DNA of 64,000 nt from Echeneis naucrates (GCF_900963305.1 NC_042530.1:921390-985389); one strand, 5' to 3'; shown: positions 36,882 through 50,300, counted from the first letter of the stretch. Numbers and translations are program-made. The notes: a model not told the origin generated them from the letters alone.

Positions 36882-39800
36882 TCAGTCGTCATCCACCGTG
36901 GGTGTGATGGTCACGCCCCTCCTGATCTGTCCCCAGCCGATCAGACTGTCAGGAGAGAAGAGGACACTTAAGATCAGACGACATGTGAAAAAACAAGCAC
37001 GGACTGAACCAGTTTGTTTTCTGTTTCCCTGAAGCCGATAAAAGAGATAAATCAGTTATGTTGGCCTTCATGTTGCAGATGAACAAACATCCTTCTCTCT
37101 AAACTGGTCCTGCTGGGACATCGTTCTTACCGCCAGTGTTTCTCCACTCGTCGGCTCAGAGCGATCTTCTCTCCGACTTCTGTGCAGACGGGGTTGGTGA
37201 GGACGATCTTGGCCAGATCAGCCTTGACGGCGCTGACACGGCCGCCTGTCGACAGTGAGCCGATGTTCACCATCAGCACCTCGTTCTTGGACAGTTTCTG
37301 GACCTGCAGGGACACAAACGGAGGGACAGGGTCGTCACCACACTGCGTCCTCACACCAAAACAACTGACACAACACGATTTCTGCAGAACCTGCTGACAG
37401 TTACAGCCAAGGCAAACTTTCTCCTTCTTCATCATCATCATCCGATCACAGTCCACACTGTGGCTACATGATGCATTGCTCACCTTGGCGGCCTTCTTGT
37501 CTCCCTCTGTGCGGACTCCCAGCAGCCTCCTGAGCAGGAAGTAGGAGATCTCCAGCTCGGTGAAGATCTCTGGCAGCGCGCCGACGGCCCCCAACACCTG
37601 ACCGACCATACGGTCAGCACGGCACAGCGTTGGGTCGATCTTAGTGCCCACACCTGCACAAACAACATTATATGAAAACCATTTTCTTCCTTCCTGCTGG
37701 TGTGATGAAGCTACTTCTCAGCACTATAAAGGAAGTGAAGGTTGAAACGTGAGCGCACCAATAAGGCCTCCAGGAGCAGCATACTGGAGGTCGTTGTGCT
37801 CAGCGAACAGAGAGACAATCTTGGAGAAGATGGGTTTGCACATCAGTTTTCCTTCCTGGTCTTTGGACACGATTCCTGGTCGCACCTCGATCTCCTGACC
37901 CACCTGTAGGTCCAGAAAAAGAATCATCATTCATGAACTAAGATACATCCTCTCTAATCTTAGACTGATATCGGGGGTCTCAGTATTGCTTGCTTGTGGC
38001 TCACCTTAAGAACGCCCTTTAGGATACTTCCTCCAGCCACGCCTCCTTTCAGGTCATCAACTTCACAGCCGGGTTTGTTGACATCAAAAGATCTGATGAC
38101 TGAAAGATGGAGGAAAATAAATGTGGATGGATGTTCACCTTCACTTCAGACAGAGGACATGGCTGAGTAGAGCTGATTGGTTTTTCTTACCAATGAGTCT
38201 GGGCTCGGATGTGAAGTCTCTCACGGGGACTGGAATCTTTTTGACTATGTACTCACAAACCACCTCGATGTTGTACTTGAGCTGGGCTGAGATGGGAATG
38301 ATGGGAGCTCCTTCTGCCACTGTGCCTGCAGGAGAAACGTGACAGAGACCTTTAGCATAACTGAACAAGCATTTAATTTCTCATATGGTTTGGATTTCTA
38401 AAGATTCTGGCTTTGTTTTGACTCACCCTGGACGAAGGCAAGGATTTGCTCGTACTGCTCTTTGGCCTGGCTCTCTTTCACCAAGTCGATCTTATTCTGC
38501 AGAATGAGGATGTGCTTCAGCTTCATGATCTCTATGGCTGCCAGATGCTCTGATGTCTGGGGCTGAGGACATGACTCGTTACCGGCTGTAGGAGAGCAGC
38601 AAAAACAAAACTCAGATCATTTCCAACCAGGAGGGGAGTTAAGAACACGTTCATTCATTGGAGGCCAAACAGGGACACTCACCAATCAGCAGGAGGGCTG
38701 CATCCATGACGGCAGCACCGTTCAACATAGTTGCCATCAAAATGTCGTGACCGGGACAGTCAACAAATGACACATGTCTGGGAGAAAGAGGAGTGTTTCC
38801 AAATTGTTAAACTGTTTGAGTGTGGAATTTTTGACAACCCCAGTCAGCTAATCTGTGTTTCCTGGACAACATCAACCTCTTCAGTCTCACCTGACCAGTT
38901 TAAAGTTTCCCTTTGTGCCTGGGAGGTCTGTGGGAAACTCATCTGGAGTGCTGCTGCCACAGGACCTATAACACTCTGGCCGGGGACAGCTGGGGTCATC
39001 CAGTTTATAGATCTATGACACAATGGAGTGTTAAAACGAGTGATTATCACCTTCTCCAAACAAGGGCTGTGTTTCTATTATGACCCCTCTGAGAGGGAAA
39101 CCATCACGTTTTCTCCTGCAATGTTATGTTTTCAGTGCTACAGCATAAACAAAATTCCTCTCAATTATCAGCTTGGAACTGACGACAACACTGGCTCTGT
39201 CCTCTGAATGGGAGGATGACGTTAACAGGTTGTTTCAGTGCTTACCTTAGCATTAGCATATCCTAACTTGATGGTGATGTTCCTCTCCAGCTCATTCTTG
39301 AACCTGACAGTGTGAACACCTGAAATGGCCTTCACGACTGTGGACTTTCCATGGGCCACATGACCGATGGTGCCTGACAGAAAGAGGGACAGAGAAAGTG
39401 AAAAACAGCCTCCATGATAGGAGCAGGTGGGCTAACCACCAGGAAAACAATAATATCTCAGAATATGATTTATCCATACCAATATTGATGGTGGCCTGTC
39501 TGCTGATAATCTCTGGGGACAGAGGTGTCAGGATGGACACATCCTGGAGAGAAACCCACACACATTAGACTGGAAAACAACACAGCGTTACAGGTTTTTA
39601 CTGCGCTGCATTCCCCCAGAAAAAGAGGAACAAAAGGGGGCCAGCACATCAACTGAACCATTACTGACGGCAAACATACAGACCAAAGTTTAATCTGTTT
39701 AATCTGACGAAGAGGATCCTGAAAATATGTAACTGGGCTGCTGACCGATTCTCTGGCATGTTATTGTTTCGTTCAGTATCACCCACTCACACAACAAAAC

Positions 39801-40375
39801 AGCTTTTAAATGAACAAAGTAAGTTGTTTCTGACTCGATTCTATTCTATTCTAAGGTAAGGCGGTGCAGATAAACACACCCCGTAGTGATGTGGCCCTCG
39901 GCTGTACAAGCAGCTCCTGTTGGACAGTTAAAAGCATAAAGACTGCTGATGAACTCATGCGCTTCCATCGCCATTGATTCTTTAGACGACTTCGTTTCAA
40001 GCTAACAAGGTGTTACAATAAAGCTACAGTACGATGACAAGGAACGCATGAAACGACAATACAAGTGACTGAATACAAAGTCACTCATATGTTAAGACGT
40101 CTGTCTAAATTGTAAACGTTAATAAGAGTTGAAGCGGTTGTCGGCGGCTCTCCGCCCCGCCGGGCCTGCCGTCATGTGCCGGGTAGAGGCGGCGACCGTT
40201 ACCGTGAAGAACTGCCGCCTTTAGTGGACCGGATTCACGGCTTTACGGACCGACAGTCGCTGAAATACGAATACAGAGCCGTAAAATGAGTGAAACCGAC
40301 ACTTACCAAAGAACCGAGGTCTTGTTTGGCCAGATGAGGCTGACCAAGCGTTGTACCAGACTCGTCACCCGCCAT
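36882..40375 (-). CDS. eif2s3: Translation initiation factor eIF2 gamma subunit
   Basis: The GTP-binding core subunit of eIF2, which brings initiator Met-tRNA to the 40S ribosome in the cytosol. Exons: 40375-40307, 39543-39480, 39373-39246, 39012-38891, 38777-38683, 38585-38427, 38325-38191, 38099-38005, 37903-37759, 37653-37484, 37303-37131, 36945-36882; they join to exactly 472 aa, the usual vertebrate length. GTPase motifs visible: GHVAHGKST (P-loop), DCPGHD (G3), NKID (G4). A Cys-rich segment (CPRPEC...C) is the knuckle typical of eIF2 gamma, and the C-terminus is TVDDD. ATG context AAGATGG. It lies head to head with klhl15 across about 1 kb, the same neighbour as in human Xp22.11. Confidence 0.98.
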
Positions 40376-40979
40376 CTTGGATGAAAAGGGAATGGAGAAG
40401 GCGTCCGCAGCGAATGCCTGATCGACTGAGAAAAACAACTCGTCTTTCTTTTCCTGTCGTCAGTCGTTAAATTAAATAAACGTCAATCCTACTCTTTAAT
40501 AAAAAAAATCAATAGAATTTTAGTGAAACAGGCTGGGCGTTTATATATTTTGTTTTTCCAACACGCGATCTACCCAAATCGAATTTACGCGGTCCTTTCA
40601 CAACGGCTGATGCAATTTATCGCTACCGTAAAACACATTTTATTTAACAGACACAAACACAGATGTTTTTATTCCATCCTAACAACCGAGTCTGATTAAA
40701 ATGGACAAAGATCCAAACTTGTTTTAAACTTCACAAAGAGTAAAGAAAAAATATTTTTATTCGCATGTCAGGTCCGTCGTTTGTCAGTGACGCCATCTGC
40801 GGACTGTTTGTAGTCCTGTTGTGTGGTTTGTAGTCCAAATTGCTTGATGGCTTTTTGTAGTAGTTTTGAGTTGTGTTTCACTTCTCTACGCTCGATCTGT
40901 GTATGTTTACATTTCATAGCACGATATGATTTTTTATAGCCTTCTCACACACAGCAGACATTGAGAGGAGAAAAGATGA

Positions 40980-41210
40980 TATAAATATGATATTTAAACT
41001 TGTATGGCATGTATATGGCAGCTTTACCTATCTATTTCTATTGGATTTTATATTCTATTGCACTATATTCCTATTGCTGTTTTTTAGATTGTAATTGTTT
41101 TATTCTATTTATCTATTTTCTCTATTTTTGGAAAGCAATTAAAGAATTGTATAGGGAAACGTTTTTCTTATTGTCCATTTGACAATAAACACTTTGAATC
41201 TTGGAGGATT
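40980..41210 (+). mobile_element. Possible 3' end of a non-LTR retrotransposon
   Basis: A low-complexity T-rich segment with 'TTGCACTATA', 'TTCTATTTATCTATTTTC' and an end 'CAATAAACACTTTGAATCTT' resembles the 3' tails of common teleost LINE/SINE families. No coding part is visible. Family not assigned. Confidence 0.35.
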
Positions 41211-41279
41211 CCGTCTGATACTCAGGGAGGAGTGAGACATCTTCTGGAAATGTAATTCAGAGCGGAGTGAGTCCTCTTC

Positions 41280-42010
41280 CTTAATGTGACCCCTGGAGCA
41301 GCGAGTCTTCCCCTCCATAGACGATCTTCGCTGCAGCGTTCTCCGCCCTTCAGTTCCGCCCAGAAGGGAAGTGACGCAGGAGCACAAAATGGCTTCCGCG
41401 GAGCCAGAGAGCTGCTGTGGTTTGTTACCCGTTTGATTCAGAGTCCGCTGTCCTGGAGGGGTGGGGAGCGGGGGGGTCAGTCCCTCAACAATAACATGGC
41501 AGTGAACCGCTGCCGCCCGCTCTCTTGAACCCGGAATCGAACCCGCCGCTTCATGTCCGACGGAGCCAGAGCTGCCTGGTCGAAGAGGGGTTGTGGGGAT
41601 TCGCACCGCCGAGGTGAGACGGCTGGATTCGGCAGCTAAGCTAACGCCTCCCCCCCTCCGTCACCGGGGATGGTGACAGCTGGACCGGCCGGGGGTAGTT
41701 AGCTTCAGCTCCGGTCCGCTGCTTTTATCCTCCCGGGGTGGCACGGCTGCTGACAGCCCCGGCAGCTTCAGCCTTTGTTTTTGGGGCGGTAATGATAGCA
41801 TGGGGAAGAGGGGTGGGGGTCCGGGGGAGCTCACCTCCACCTGCCGTGGATGGGGGGCAGCTCCTCCCATTAACCCGTCAGAGCTCCGGCTCCTCGGTCC
41901 TGAGCCGTCACACTGATGTGGTGAAACAAAACACAAACACACAAACTAATGAGATTGGAATCACTCACCTCACAGAACGGTGGATGAAGTTAGCTGCAGG
42001 CTAACAGGTG
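41280..42010 (+). promoter_or_regulatory. klhl15: klhl15 promoter region and first untranslated exon
   Basis: A CpG-rich block. GGAAGTGACG near 41366 combines an ETS core with a CRE half-site. A strong donor (GCCGAG|GTGAGA) at 41613/41614 probably ends the first untranslated exon. Frames within it are not supported by any family match. Confidence 0.55.
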
Positions 42011-42487
42011 AGCTGCTGGACTCACCTGTTGGGTTTTCTGGCTCAGGTTCGGATCAGTGACAACTTCACAGAAAGTGACAGTGAATTAAAGGCTGCAGTC
42101 ACTGACATTTCTTTGTTTAGGAACAAGTATTTTCAGTAATAATCAAATACAGTGTTCTCTAACAGACTGACACTTGATTTTCTGTGTTTCATTATATTCA
42201 CAATTTAACTTGATCTTTGTGTGCGGCTGAGATGAAGCAGTTAGTGAGTTAGTATATTGATGATCTGAGGTTTTGTCCTTGAAGTAGTTAGAAATCACTG
42301 TGACATACAGGAGTTTAAGATGAAGATGAAGAGCTGAATAACTTTGAAATGGTTATATTTTGTGTTAGAGATTTGTGGCCCGACAGAGAAATAATGATCA
42401 GAGTCTTGGATGGTTGGGAAAGTGCCTGGTTGGTGCTCTGTTGCTCTCTGCTCGTCTCATGGCCCTTTTTCTTGTCTCCTCTGTCAG

Positions 42488-42575
42488 AACCAGGGAAACA
42501 TAAACACAGGAAATGCGAGCGGCCCCTTAGCGCTCAGCCGTCAAAGCCTGTGATTGTTCGCCCAGGCTCCAAAAG
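42488..42575 (+). other. klhl15: Candidate untranslated exon of klhl15
   Basis: Bounded by a pyrimidine-rich acceptor (CTCCTCTGTCAG) and a donor CAAAAG|GTAGGA. No homology can be offered; inferred from splice signals alone. Confidence 0.35.
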
Positions 42576-42599
42576 GTAGGAATTTCCCCCTGAAGCATT

Positions 42600-43650
42600 G
42601 CATGGTCGACCTGAACTTCAGCACACCTTCATCGTCCCTCTGAATCCTCGTCCAGCAACTCTTTCTCTCAGTTAACCTGATTTAAATCTTGTGGCTTTTT
42701 GGAGATTCAAGGTTCACACTGCTGAAAAACCTATCAGCTTACAATGCTGAGCATCAAAACAGTCTGAATACAGCACACACATTACACCCCAGTGAGAGCA
42801 GTTATGACTGTGAAGAAGTTTAGAAAAGTCCTATAATATAAATGAAAAGCGACTTTTAATAATATATTGGAGTTGTAAAGTTTTTTGTGTGTGTCTTGTT
42901 ACACTATAATACCTTTTATTTCCATTTGGGCTTGAATTTGACTGACTTCTCTTTCTGCTCTGATATCAAACATTATTTATCCTACATTCATGTCCCATTT
43001 CATTTATGTCCATATTCAGCCAGAAGCAGTTTGTGTTTGAATTAAAGGATTGTTCCACTTCATTACAACTTGAACCGGAACCCTATCAGTTATTGTAATG
43101 CTCAACCTGATTGTTTATCTCAGCAATAAAAAGAAATAATGATAAAAACGCGAGCAGTCAGACAATCAGAGGAGAGATCAGGTTGTTGCTGTAAAACTTT
43201 TCTTTTAGAGGTAAAACTGAGACATTTTGGAGAAGGATTTTACTGTTTGCTCTGTTTTTGTAACCAAGTATATAAACTTTCAGATTGTGTGACTGCTCGT
43301 CTCTTTGACCTCCACATGATTAAAGCTGCAACAATAAATTGATTTCTCAATTAAAACAAGAGTCATCGATAATAGTTTTTAAAATCAGTTGACTGTTTTG
43401 GTCCTTTTTGCCAAAGAGAATTTCAGGTTGAGACTTCAGGCTCTGGAAAGTTTTAATGAACATCAGTTATGAGCTATTAAATTACATATTTATGAATAAT
43501 AAAAATAATAAAAGCTGCATCCCTCCTTTGGATGTTGGAGCTACAGATAGAAATGATCAGGTTGTAATGTATTGGAAAACCTTCTCAACATGAATGTCAT
43601 ATCTAAATATTGATTTTCTTTTGAACAGATGTTTGGGAAGTGAAAAGTTG
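42600..43650 (+). other. klhl15 leader intron, nothing coding seen
   Basis: AT-rich intronic sequence between candidate untranslated exons. No exon, RNA gene or clear repeat was recognised apart from the small inverted-repeat element that follows. Confidence 0.45.
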
Positions 43651-43678
43651 CTTGTTCTTTTATGTTTACATGCACAAT

Positions 43679-43753
43679 ATGGACAAAATTATGTGGGCAT
43701 GAAAAGATTTACTGTCCTTTATGTATACACTGATGTCCACATACTTTTGGCCA
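43679..43753 (+). mobile_element. Small MITE-like element
   Basis: About 75 bases with imperfect terminal inverted repeats: left ATGGACAAAATTATGTGGGC, right (reverse complement) TGGCCAAAAGTATGTGGACA. It has no coding capacity. The ends resemble the 'ATGGACAAAAGTAT' termini common in fish MITEs, probably of Tc1/mariner or related kind. Confidence 0.5.
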
Positions 43754-43855
43754 AGATCAAAGATATTTAACAGACGTCCTCGTTTGGCTTTTACATTTTT
43801 TTTATTGCAGACGTTCATGCTTTAATGTGGCGGTTGTATTGCCTTTGTCGTCCAG

Positions 43856-43964
43856 GTGATTGACGCTCAGAAAAGGGACTTTGTTAGCATCTACTGGACA
43901 CAAGGGGCACTGTCCTCTGATTGGCTCGGACAACCCCCTCTGACATGCCCGTGGCCAATCAGAG
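43856..43964 (+). other. klhl15: Candidate untranslated exon of klhl15 ending in a hairpin
   Basis: Between an acceptor (TTTGTCGTCCAG) and a donor (CAGAG|GTGAGT). CCTCTGATTGGC at 43914-43925 is the exact reverse complement of GCCAATCAGAGG at 43954-43965, so the RNA could pair over 12 bases with a 28-base loop and hide the donor. No in-frame ATG at its start; not expected to code. Confidence 0.4.
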
Positions 43965-44593
43965 GTGAGTGTGCTGTTTGTGCGTGTGTGCGTTTGTGTG
44001 TGTGTGTGTGTGTTTACTTTTGCATATTTGATGAATGACTGAGATTGTGAAGGTGTACAGATGGTGTGTGTTTGTATTTCTTGTCTTTCATTTGGATAAA
44101 ACCAAGAATACATTTTGAGTGTTTGTTGATGTTGTCCCCTGTTTTTTCTCTCTGTGATTTGTGTGAGTATCTAGTTGTGTATTTTCATGCTGAACAGAAT
44201 GGATGAATGACACTTTGGATGCATGTTTCTTTTCTTTATTTTCCACTAACCCGACTGTGTTGCGGTGGAGTGGGGTATCCCCCAGTGTGTCAGCAAAGAG
44301 TCACATGCAGCACGTTTTGTGCTGAAAGAGTTACGGCTTGTTAGGATGCAGCAGCTGAAATGCTGAGCTTTTAATGCTGCATGTCCTACTGAATGCCCTT
44401 CCAGTCCCTGACTTAATGTTTCCAGCTGCTCTCACACAGACATAATCTTTTCATGAGAGAAACTCAAAATTTTGAGAAACTACTAATTCTAGTTTGTCTG
44501 CACTAGCCAGCTGTAGCCAAGTTCAGCATTTTGACCTTAAAGATCAGTTTAAAAGCTTCACCTGCCCCCCCCCTTCATGCCTTCAGGTGTGTT

Positions 44594-47347
44594 ATGTCGG
44601 GGGCGGATGTGGAGGTGTACCTGTCCCAGGTACACGATGGGAGTGTGTCGTCGGGCTTCCGGGCGCTGTATGAAGAGCGCCTGCTGCTGGATGTCACGCT
44701 GTTGATAGAGGAGCACCACTTCCAGGTACACAGATAAAGCATCCATATTACTTTAGAGGTCCACGTGGTCTAGAAGTGGATATCAGTCTGTCTGAACTAA
44801 AGATCTTGCAACAAACAAACTGAGGTTTTCGGGCAAAAAGACAACTTGAAAATTTGAGGCTTCGGGGAGCAGCATCGATGTTCTGTCCTAAAGTGTGTCC
44901 CGTCTTTCTGCAGGCCCACAAGGCGCTTCTGGCCACACAGAGCGACTACTTCCGGGTCATGTTCACGGCAGACATGAGGGAGAGAGATCAAGATAAGATC
45001 CACATGAAGGGGCTGACGGCTGCTGGGTTCGGCCACATCCTCCGCTTCATGTACTACGGCTCGCTGGAGCTCAGCATGCCCACCGTCCAAGAGATCCTGC
45101 AGGTAGCGGCCCAGAGTGGCGGTTGCTTAATTTTGTCCTCGTGTCCCGTGCCTTGTCATGACGTCCTCTGATGCTCACTACCTCTGTTTCCCGGCAGGCG
45201 GCCATGTACGTCCAGCTTACCGAGGCGGTGGAGTTCTGTTGCTCCTTCTTGCTGGCCAAGATCTGCCTGGAGAACTGTGCCGAGGTCATGCGCCTCCTGG
45301 AGGACTTCAGCGTGGGCGTGGAGGGCGTCCAGGAGCAGCTCGACAACTTCCTACTTGACAACTTTGTGCCCCTCATGAGCCGACCTGACTTCCTGTCCTA
45401 CCTCAGCCTGGAGAGATTGCAGGTGTGTCTCATGTCCACAGAAAGAAAGTTTCTGTTCCCAATCTACAAATACAGACGTGTTTTTATTGGTTGGCAAAGT
45501 GACATAAGCAGAAAATAAATGTCTTCATACATTTTGCGTACAGACGTTTGACCTCTCCAACTCTCTTTGTCTGTGATGTAGGCGTACCTGAACAGTGATG
45601 CTTTGAGTCGTTTCCCAGAAATCGAGCTATATGAAGCTGTTCAAGCGTGGCTGCGACACGACAGGCGGCGCTGGCGGCACACGGACACCATCGTCCAGTC
45701 CATCCGCTTCTGCCTCATGACGCCTGCTAACATCTTTGAGAAGGTGAGCTCTGGTCCGGGGCTTCGAGGGCTTCATTGTACGTCTGAGTTCCTGCTGTGA
45801 GCTGTCCTCTGTCCTCAGGTGAAGACGTCAGAGTTTTACCGTTACTCCAGGCAGCTGAGGCAGGAAGTGGACCAGGCCCTCAGCTACTTCCACGATGTCA
45901 ACCAGCAACCTCTGGTGGAGACGCGTTCCAACCGTATCCGCTCCGTCCGGCCGCAGACCGCCGTCTTCCGGGGAATGATCGGTCACAGTATGGTCAACAG
46001 CAAGATCCTGCTGCTGCAGCGCCCGAAGGTGTCCGCCTCTTTTCCTGCCTGGGAGGGAACAGAGCTCAGAGCTTACAGCTGCTCTGTCGCTGACTATGAC
46101 CTCTGACCTCCCTCTTTGAAGAGCATGCACAGATAAGACAATATGGCTGCAATGATCCATTATCATTGTTATTATTTTGATTAAGGCAGTGGACTGAACT
46201 TGGATCCAGTTTCACTGTTGATCAATCAGACTCTCTCTGCAGCTCAGCCCTGATCCCTCAGGTTCTGGGCTGATGTCAAGTCAGTGTTTGTGTCCGGTGT
46301 TGTCGTCCTTCAGGTGTGGTGGGAGCTGGAGGGGCCCCAGGTGCCGCTACGACCGGACTGCCTGGCTATTGTCAACAACTTTGCCTTCCTGCTGGGTGGA
46401 GAAGAGCTAGGGCCTGACGGGGAGTTTCACGCCTCCTCCAAAGTCTACCGCTACGACCCTCGCCAAAACTCCTGGCTCCGAATGGCGGACATGTCGGTGC
46501 CAAGGTGAGAGCAGCACAAAGCCCCCACCCTTTAAATAAGGTATTCATTTTCAGACATGCACTCATAGTGTTTGTTGTTTGCAGGTCAGAGTTTGCTGTG
46601 GGTGTCATCGGCAAGTTTATTTACGCCGTGGCGGGAAGGACGCGAGACGAGACCTTCTACTCCACAGAGCGCTATGACATCACAGAGGACCGCTGGGAGT
46701 TTGTGGACCCGTACCCCGTGAACAAGTACGGTCACGAGGGAACAGTTCTGAACGGTAAACTGTACATCACCGGAGGTATCACGTCCTCCTCCACCTCTAA
46801 ACAGGTGTGTGTGTTTGATCCCGGGCGGGAAGCGGGCGGCGGGGGAGGAGGAGGGGGAAGCTCGGGTGGCTCGGACGCACACAGGACACGCGCTGGCCGA
46901 GGCCCCCTGCTGCCAGGCACTCACGCCAGCTGCTGGGAGAACAAATCCAAAATGAACTACGCCCGTTGCTTCCATAAGATGATCTCTCACAACGGGAAGC
47001 TGTACGTTTTCGGGGGCGTGTGCGTGATCCTGCGGGCTTCCTTCGAATCGCAGGGCTGCCCGTCCACGGAGGTGTATGACCCAGAGACTGACGAGTGGAC
47101 CATCCTTGCCTCCATGCCCATCGGGCGCAGCGGCCACGGGGTGGCAGTGTTGGACAGGCAGATAATGGTCCTGGGGGGCCTCTGTTACAACGGCCACTAC
47201 AGTGACTCCATCCTCACCTTTGACCCCGACGAAAACAAGTGGAAGGAGGACGAGTATCCCAGGATGCCTTGCAAACTGGACGGTCTGCAGGTGTGCAGCC
47301 TGCATTTTCCAGAGTATGTGCTAGAGCACGTGAGACGCTGCAGCTGA
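44594..47347 (+). CDS. klhl15: Kelch-like protein 15, Cullin-3 adaptor
   Basis: A substrate adaptor for Cullin-3 ubiquitin ligase; in mammals it targets PPP2R5B and CtIP, among others. Exons: 44594-44725, 44914-45102, 45198-45422, 45582-45743, 45819-46028, 46314-46504, 46585-47347; they join to 623 aa (human 604). BTB (about 30-130) with ATQSDYFRVMFTADMRERDQ, BACK (about 135-240) with LSRFPEIELYEAVQAWLRHD, then Kelch repeats from about 300 to the end, closing LEHVRRCS. All parts match human closely except residues of about 445-475, where a poly-Gly/Ser/Arg segment replaces a shorter basic loop. Several ATGs upstream are in other exons or frames; this one follows the acceptor CCTTCAG and matches the family start. 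Neighbours eif2s3 and apoo as in human. Confidence 0.97.
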
Positions 47348-50300
47348 GGTCTGCTCCATGACGAGCCTCCTTTTATAGAAACGGGAATGCACTGTTCACA
47401 GACTGAAGTCTCCTGCCGGGGGGGTGGGGGGGTCAGGTGTTTACAGGTGGGAGATTCTAATGCAGGCTTTTAAACTAGAGACCAGCACTTACCTGAGGTA
47501 AGGAAAAGATGGCTGGGGCTGTAGAGCCGCTCTTCTCACTGATGGCAGTGGAAGGGCGGCGCAGCGAGACGCCACACGTCAACAACGTCAGCGTGAACGT
47601 TTTCAGAATTAGCTTTCTCAGAAAAACAAGGAAAAATAATTTTGGGGAGAAAAAAGGTTTCATTCTGCCGGTTTACGTTTGGACTGTGGTCAGTTTCCTG
47701 TTCTACTACTCACCTACTGTATTTAGACTTTTACTGCAGAAATGCACTGGAAGCGTCAGATTCATTCACTCTCAAAGGGAGCCAGCTTTTACTTTACAGA
47801 CCTGCATTTTCATCGTCCTGTGTATCTTTAATCCACTAACTCTTGTTGAGAAATAGGTTAGTGAAAGCCAAGACTATTTCAACCAATCAGTAAATACCCT
47901 ATAATAATATTTATGGCAGCAAGTACCAGCATACGATGAGGTAAAAACCAGATGTAACACGATAGTGCAGTGTAGTTGATCTTGTAGCCTGACTATAGAT
48001 TGAACATGACGAAGCTTCAGGCTCCTCCCAGCTGTGATCTATTGCGTTACAAATTGATAAATTCAGGTTTTCGCTTCCAGTGCGTTCCGGCTTTTTCCTC
48101 CTACTTCTGCTCTTTACTCCCAGATAATCCACTCTACCGTGCTCATGTCCATATAAAGTCGCCGTGTCTGTCTGTGCCCCCCCCCCCTCACACACACACC
48201 CCTTCCTCTGTCTCACACTTTTAAGAGAGCTGAGAAAAGAAAAACCTCACAACTTCCTGACACATTTGGCGGCGGTGATGATGTTGCGTGCTGAGGAGCC
48301 GGCAGCGCTTCACTTATTCTCGTCGACATTCCCTGCACTTTATTTCTTCTGGTTTCGTCGACCAGCAGCTGGAGTATTTCGACACGCCTGTAATTCTGCA
48401 GACGTGAAGCAGCGTCTGAAACAAACCTCCTGGCTGACGGGTCGAGTGGACAGGAAGCGTTGCCCTCCCTTAAAATGTGCAGTTGCATTAAGGAAATGTG
48501 TTCATGTTTGTAAACTGATTCATTTTCTTCTACACAGTCACAGACCAAACAGCTCCTCACTGAACCAACTGAAACTCCTAAAATTGATAATAATCTGAAT
48601 GATTTCGCAAATGTGAGTCCTGCAATTTAAGATATAATTTGTTCATTTATCTGGAGATCAGTTTTCAATCTAAATGATTTTTTTATCATCAGACTGAAAC
48701 CCACAAATGCTCATTTATAGTCAAATGTGACAAAGACAAAGATTTCCTCAAATTTCCTCAAATTTCAGAGTGTCAAACTGGAGAATATGTGATATTTATT
48801 TAGTTTTACTTGAAAGAACTCATTAATTAATCATCTGGTGGTTTCAGCTCTGTCTCAGTATTATCAGTCAGGTGGTATTGGAGGAGCCAGAACAGTTTAA
48901 GTACACATTTGAACAAAGATCAGAGCTGTTTTGTGTCAGACAAAAAGAGGAAATGATTAAACATGAGACAAAATATTGTCTTCAAAAACCAAAGTGGTTC
49001 TTTTGTGAGGCAGGAAGAAGGTGATGTGTCAGCTGCAGCAGAGGATGATACTGAACACAAGCCTCCACAGGACTGAGGATTTTACTGAAGTGTAGAAGTT
49101 TCTGTGCAATAAAAAAAATCAGGAAATCTTCCTTTTCCCCGTGGAGAACTGCACACACCTCGCAGACCTGCTCACATGGCTCGTACGGGTCCAGAACAAA
49201 TGACTGCTGTGGTGTTTGTCCACCAGCCCTTCATCTGTGTTCGTTTCAGACGCTGAGATTCCGTCAGTCGAACCTGCAGCCCAGCAGCTCCATCTTTCAC
49301 ACCGTTTCCTTCCTGTTTACATTTCCTTTTTTTTGTCCATGAGCCAACTGTGAAAAGGGCTAGAGCACACTCTGATGCTGATGCAGTTCTGTCTGTCAGC
49401 TGTTAATTTAACTTATTTATTCTGAGGTGTTGCTTTTCACCAAGCTATGCAGTAACAGTAGTAGGATTATTTATTATGAGAAGAATTTCAATGTGACTCG
49501 TGTTGTTTTCAATCTGTACCTCGTCTTCTCTCCTGGTTTCACCTTCGGATGTCTGTCCCTCTCCACCTCAGCAGCTCTGCATGTGACAAGTGACCAGATT
49601 GGAGGCAATATGTGTAATATGCTATATAAGGAGAATATTGGTGTCATGGAAGACAGTCCAGTTATTCCCCCTTCTGGAAACCTTTCTTTCCACTGGATGC
49701 AAATCATCATTCACCGTTTCATTTCTTAAACAAATCATTGGTGGCAGACTTCTTTCATTTGAAGTACTTTAATTCATGCATCAGCCATGACAAAGCCTGA
49801 CACACAGACTAAAAGGAAAATTAGTACATTTTGGTTTCCTCCTGTGTTTCTAAGATTTGAAGACTTTTTTTCTGGTCACTTTTCTTTTTCACTCCTCTGC
49901 AGCAGGAGAGTGATGCGCTGAACACTCACATTCACACTTTGAGTTTTTTTTCCTCCCTTTAAATCCACGTCCGACTTATAACACGACTGCAGCTAATACC
50001 ATGAACATCACTTCAACATCTGTCACTCTGCAGGCCTCTCGCTCCTCTTCCTCTTCCTCCTCCTCTTCTTCATGTCGCTGTTTAAAGAAGAAACGTGTAC
50101 CTGATGAAGTACGACTGTCCTGAGTTGAGGCACATTCAGTCATAGCGCAGCATCCTTTAGTCCACCAGTCTTCGGTCTATCAGTAGGAAAACAGAATAGA
50201 GGATTTAAAAAAGAAAAAAAACATACTTGCTACAACGACTGTATCTGAAAAAGAAAGTAAAATCAGATTAACATATCTTATAATCTGAGTAGAAACTCTT

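Noticed and set aside
46586-47305. 239-codon minus-strand ORF antisense to klhl15
   Set aside because: It mirrors the GC-rich Kelch-coding exon, with no independent start context or homology.
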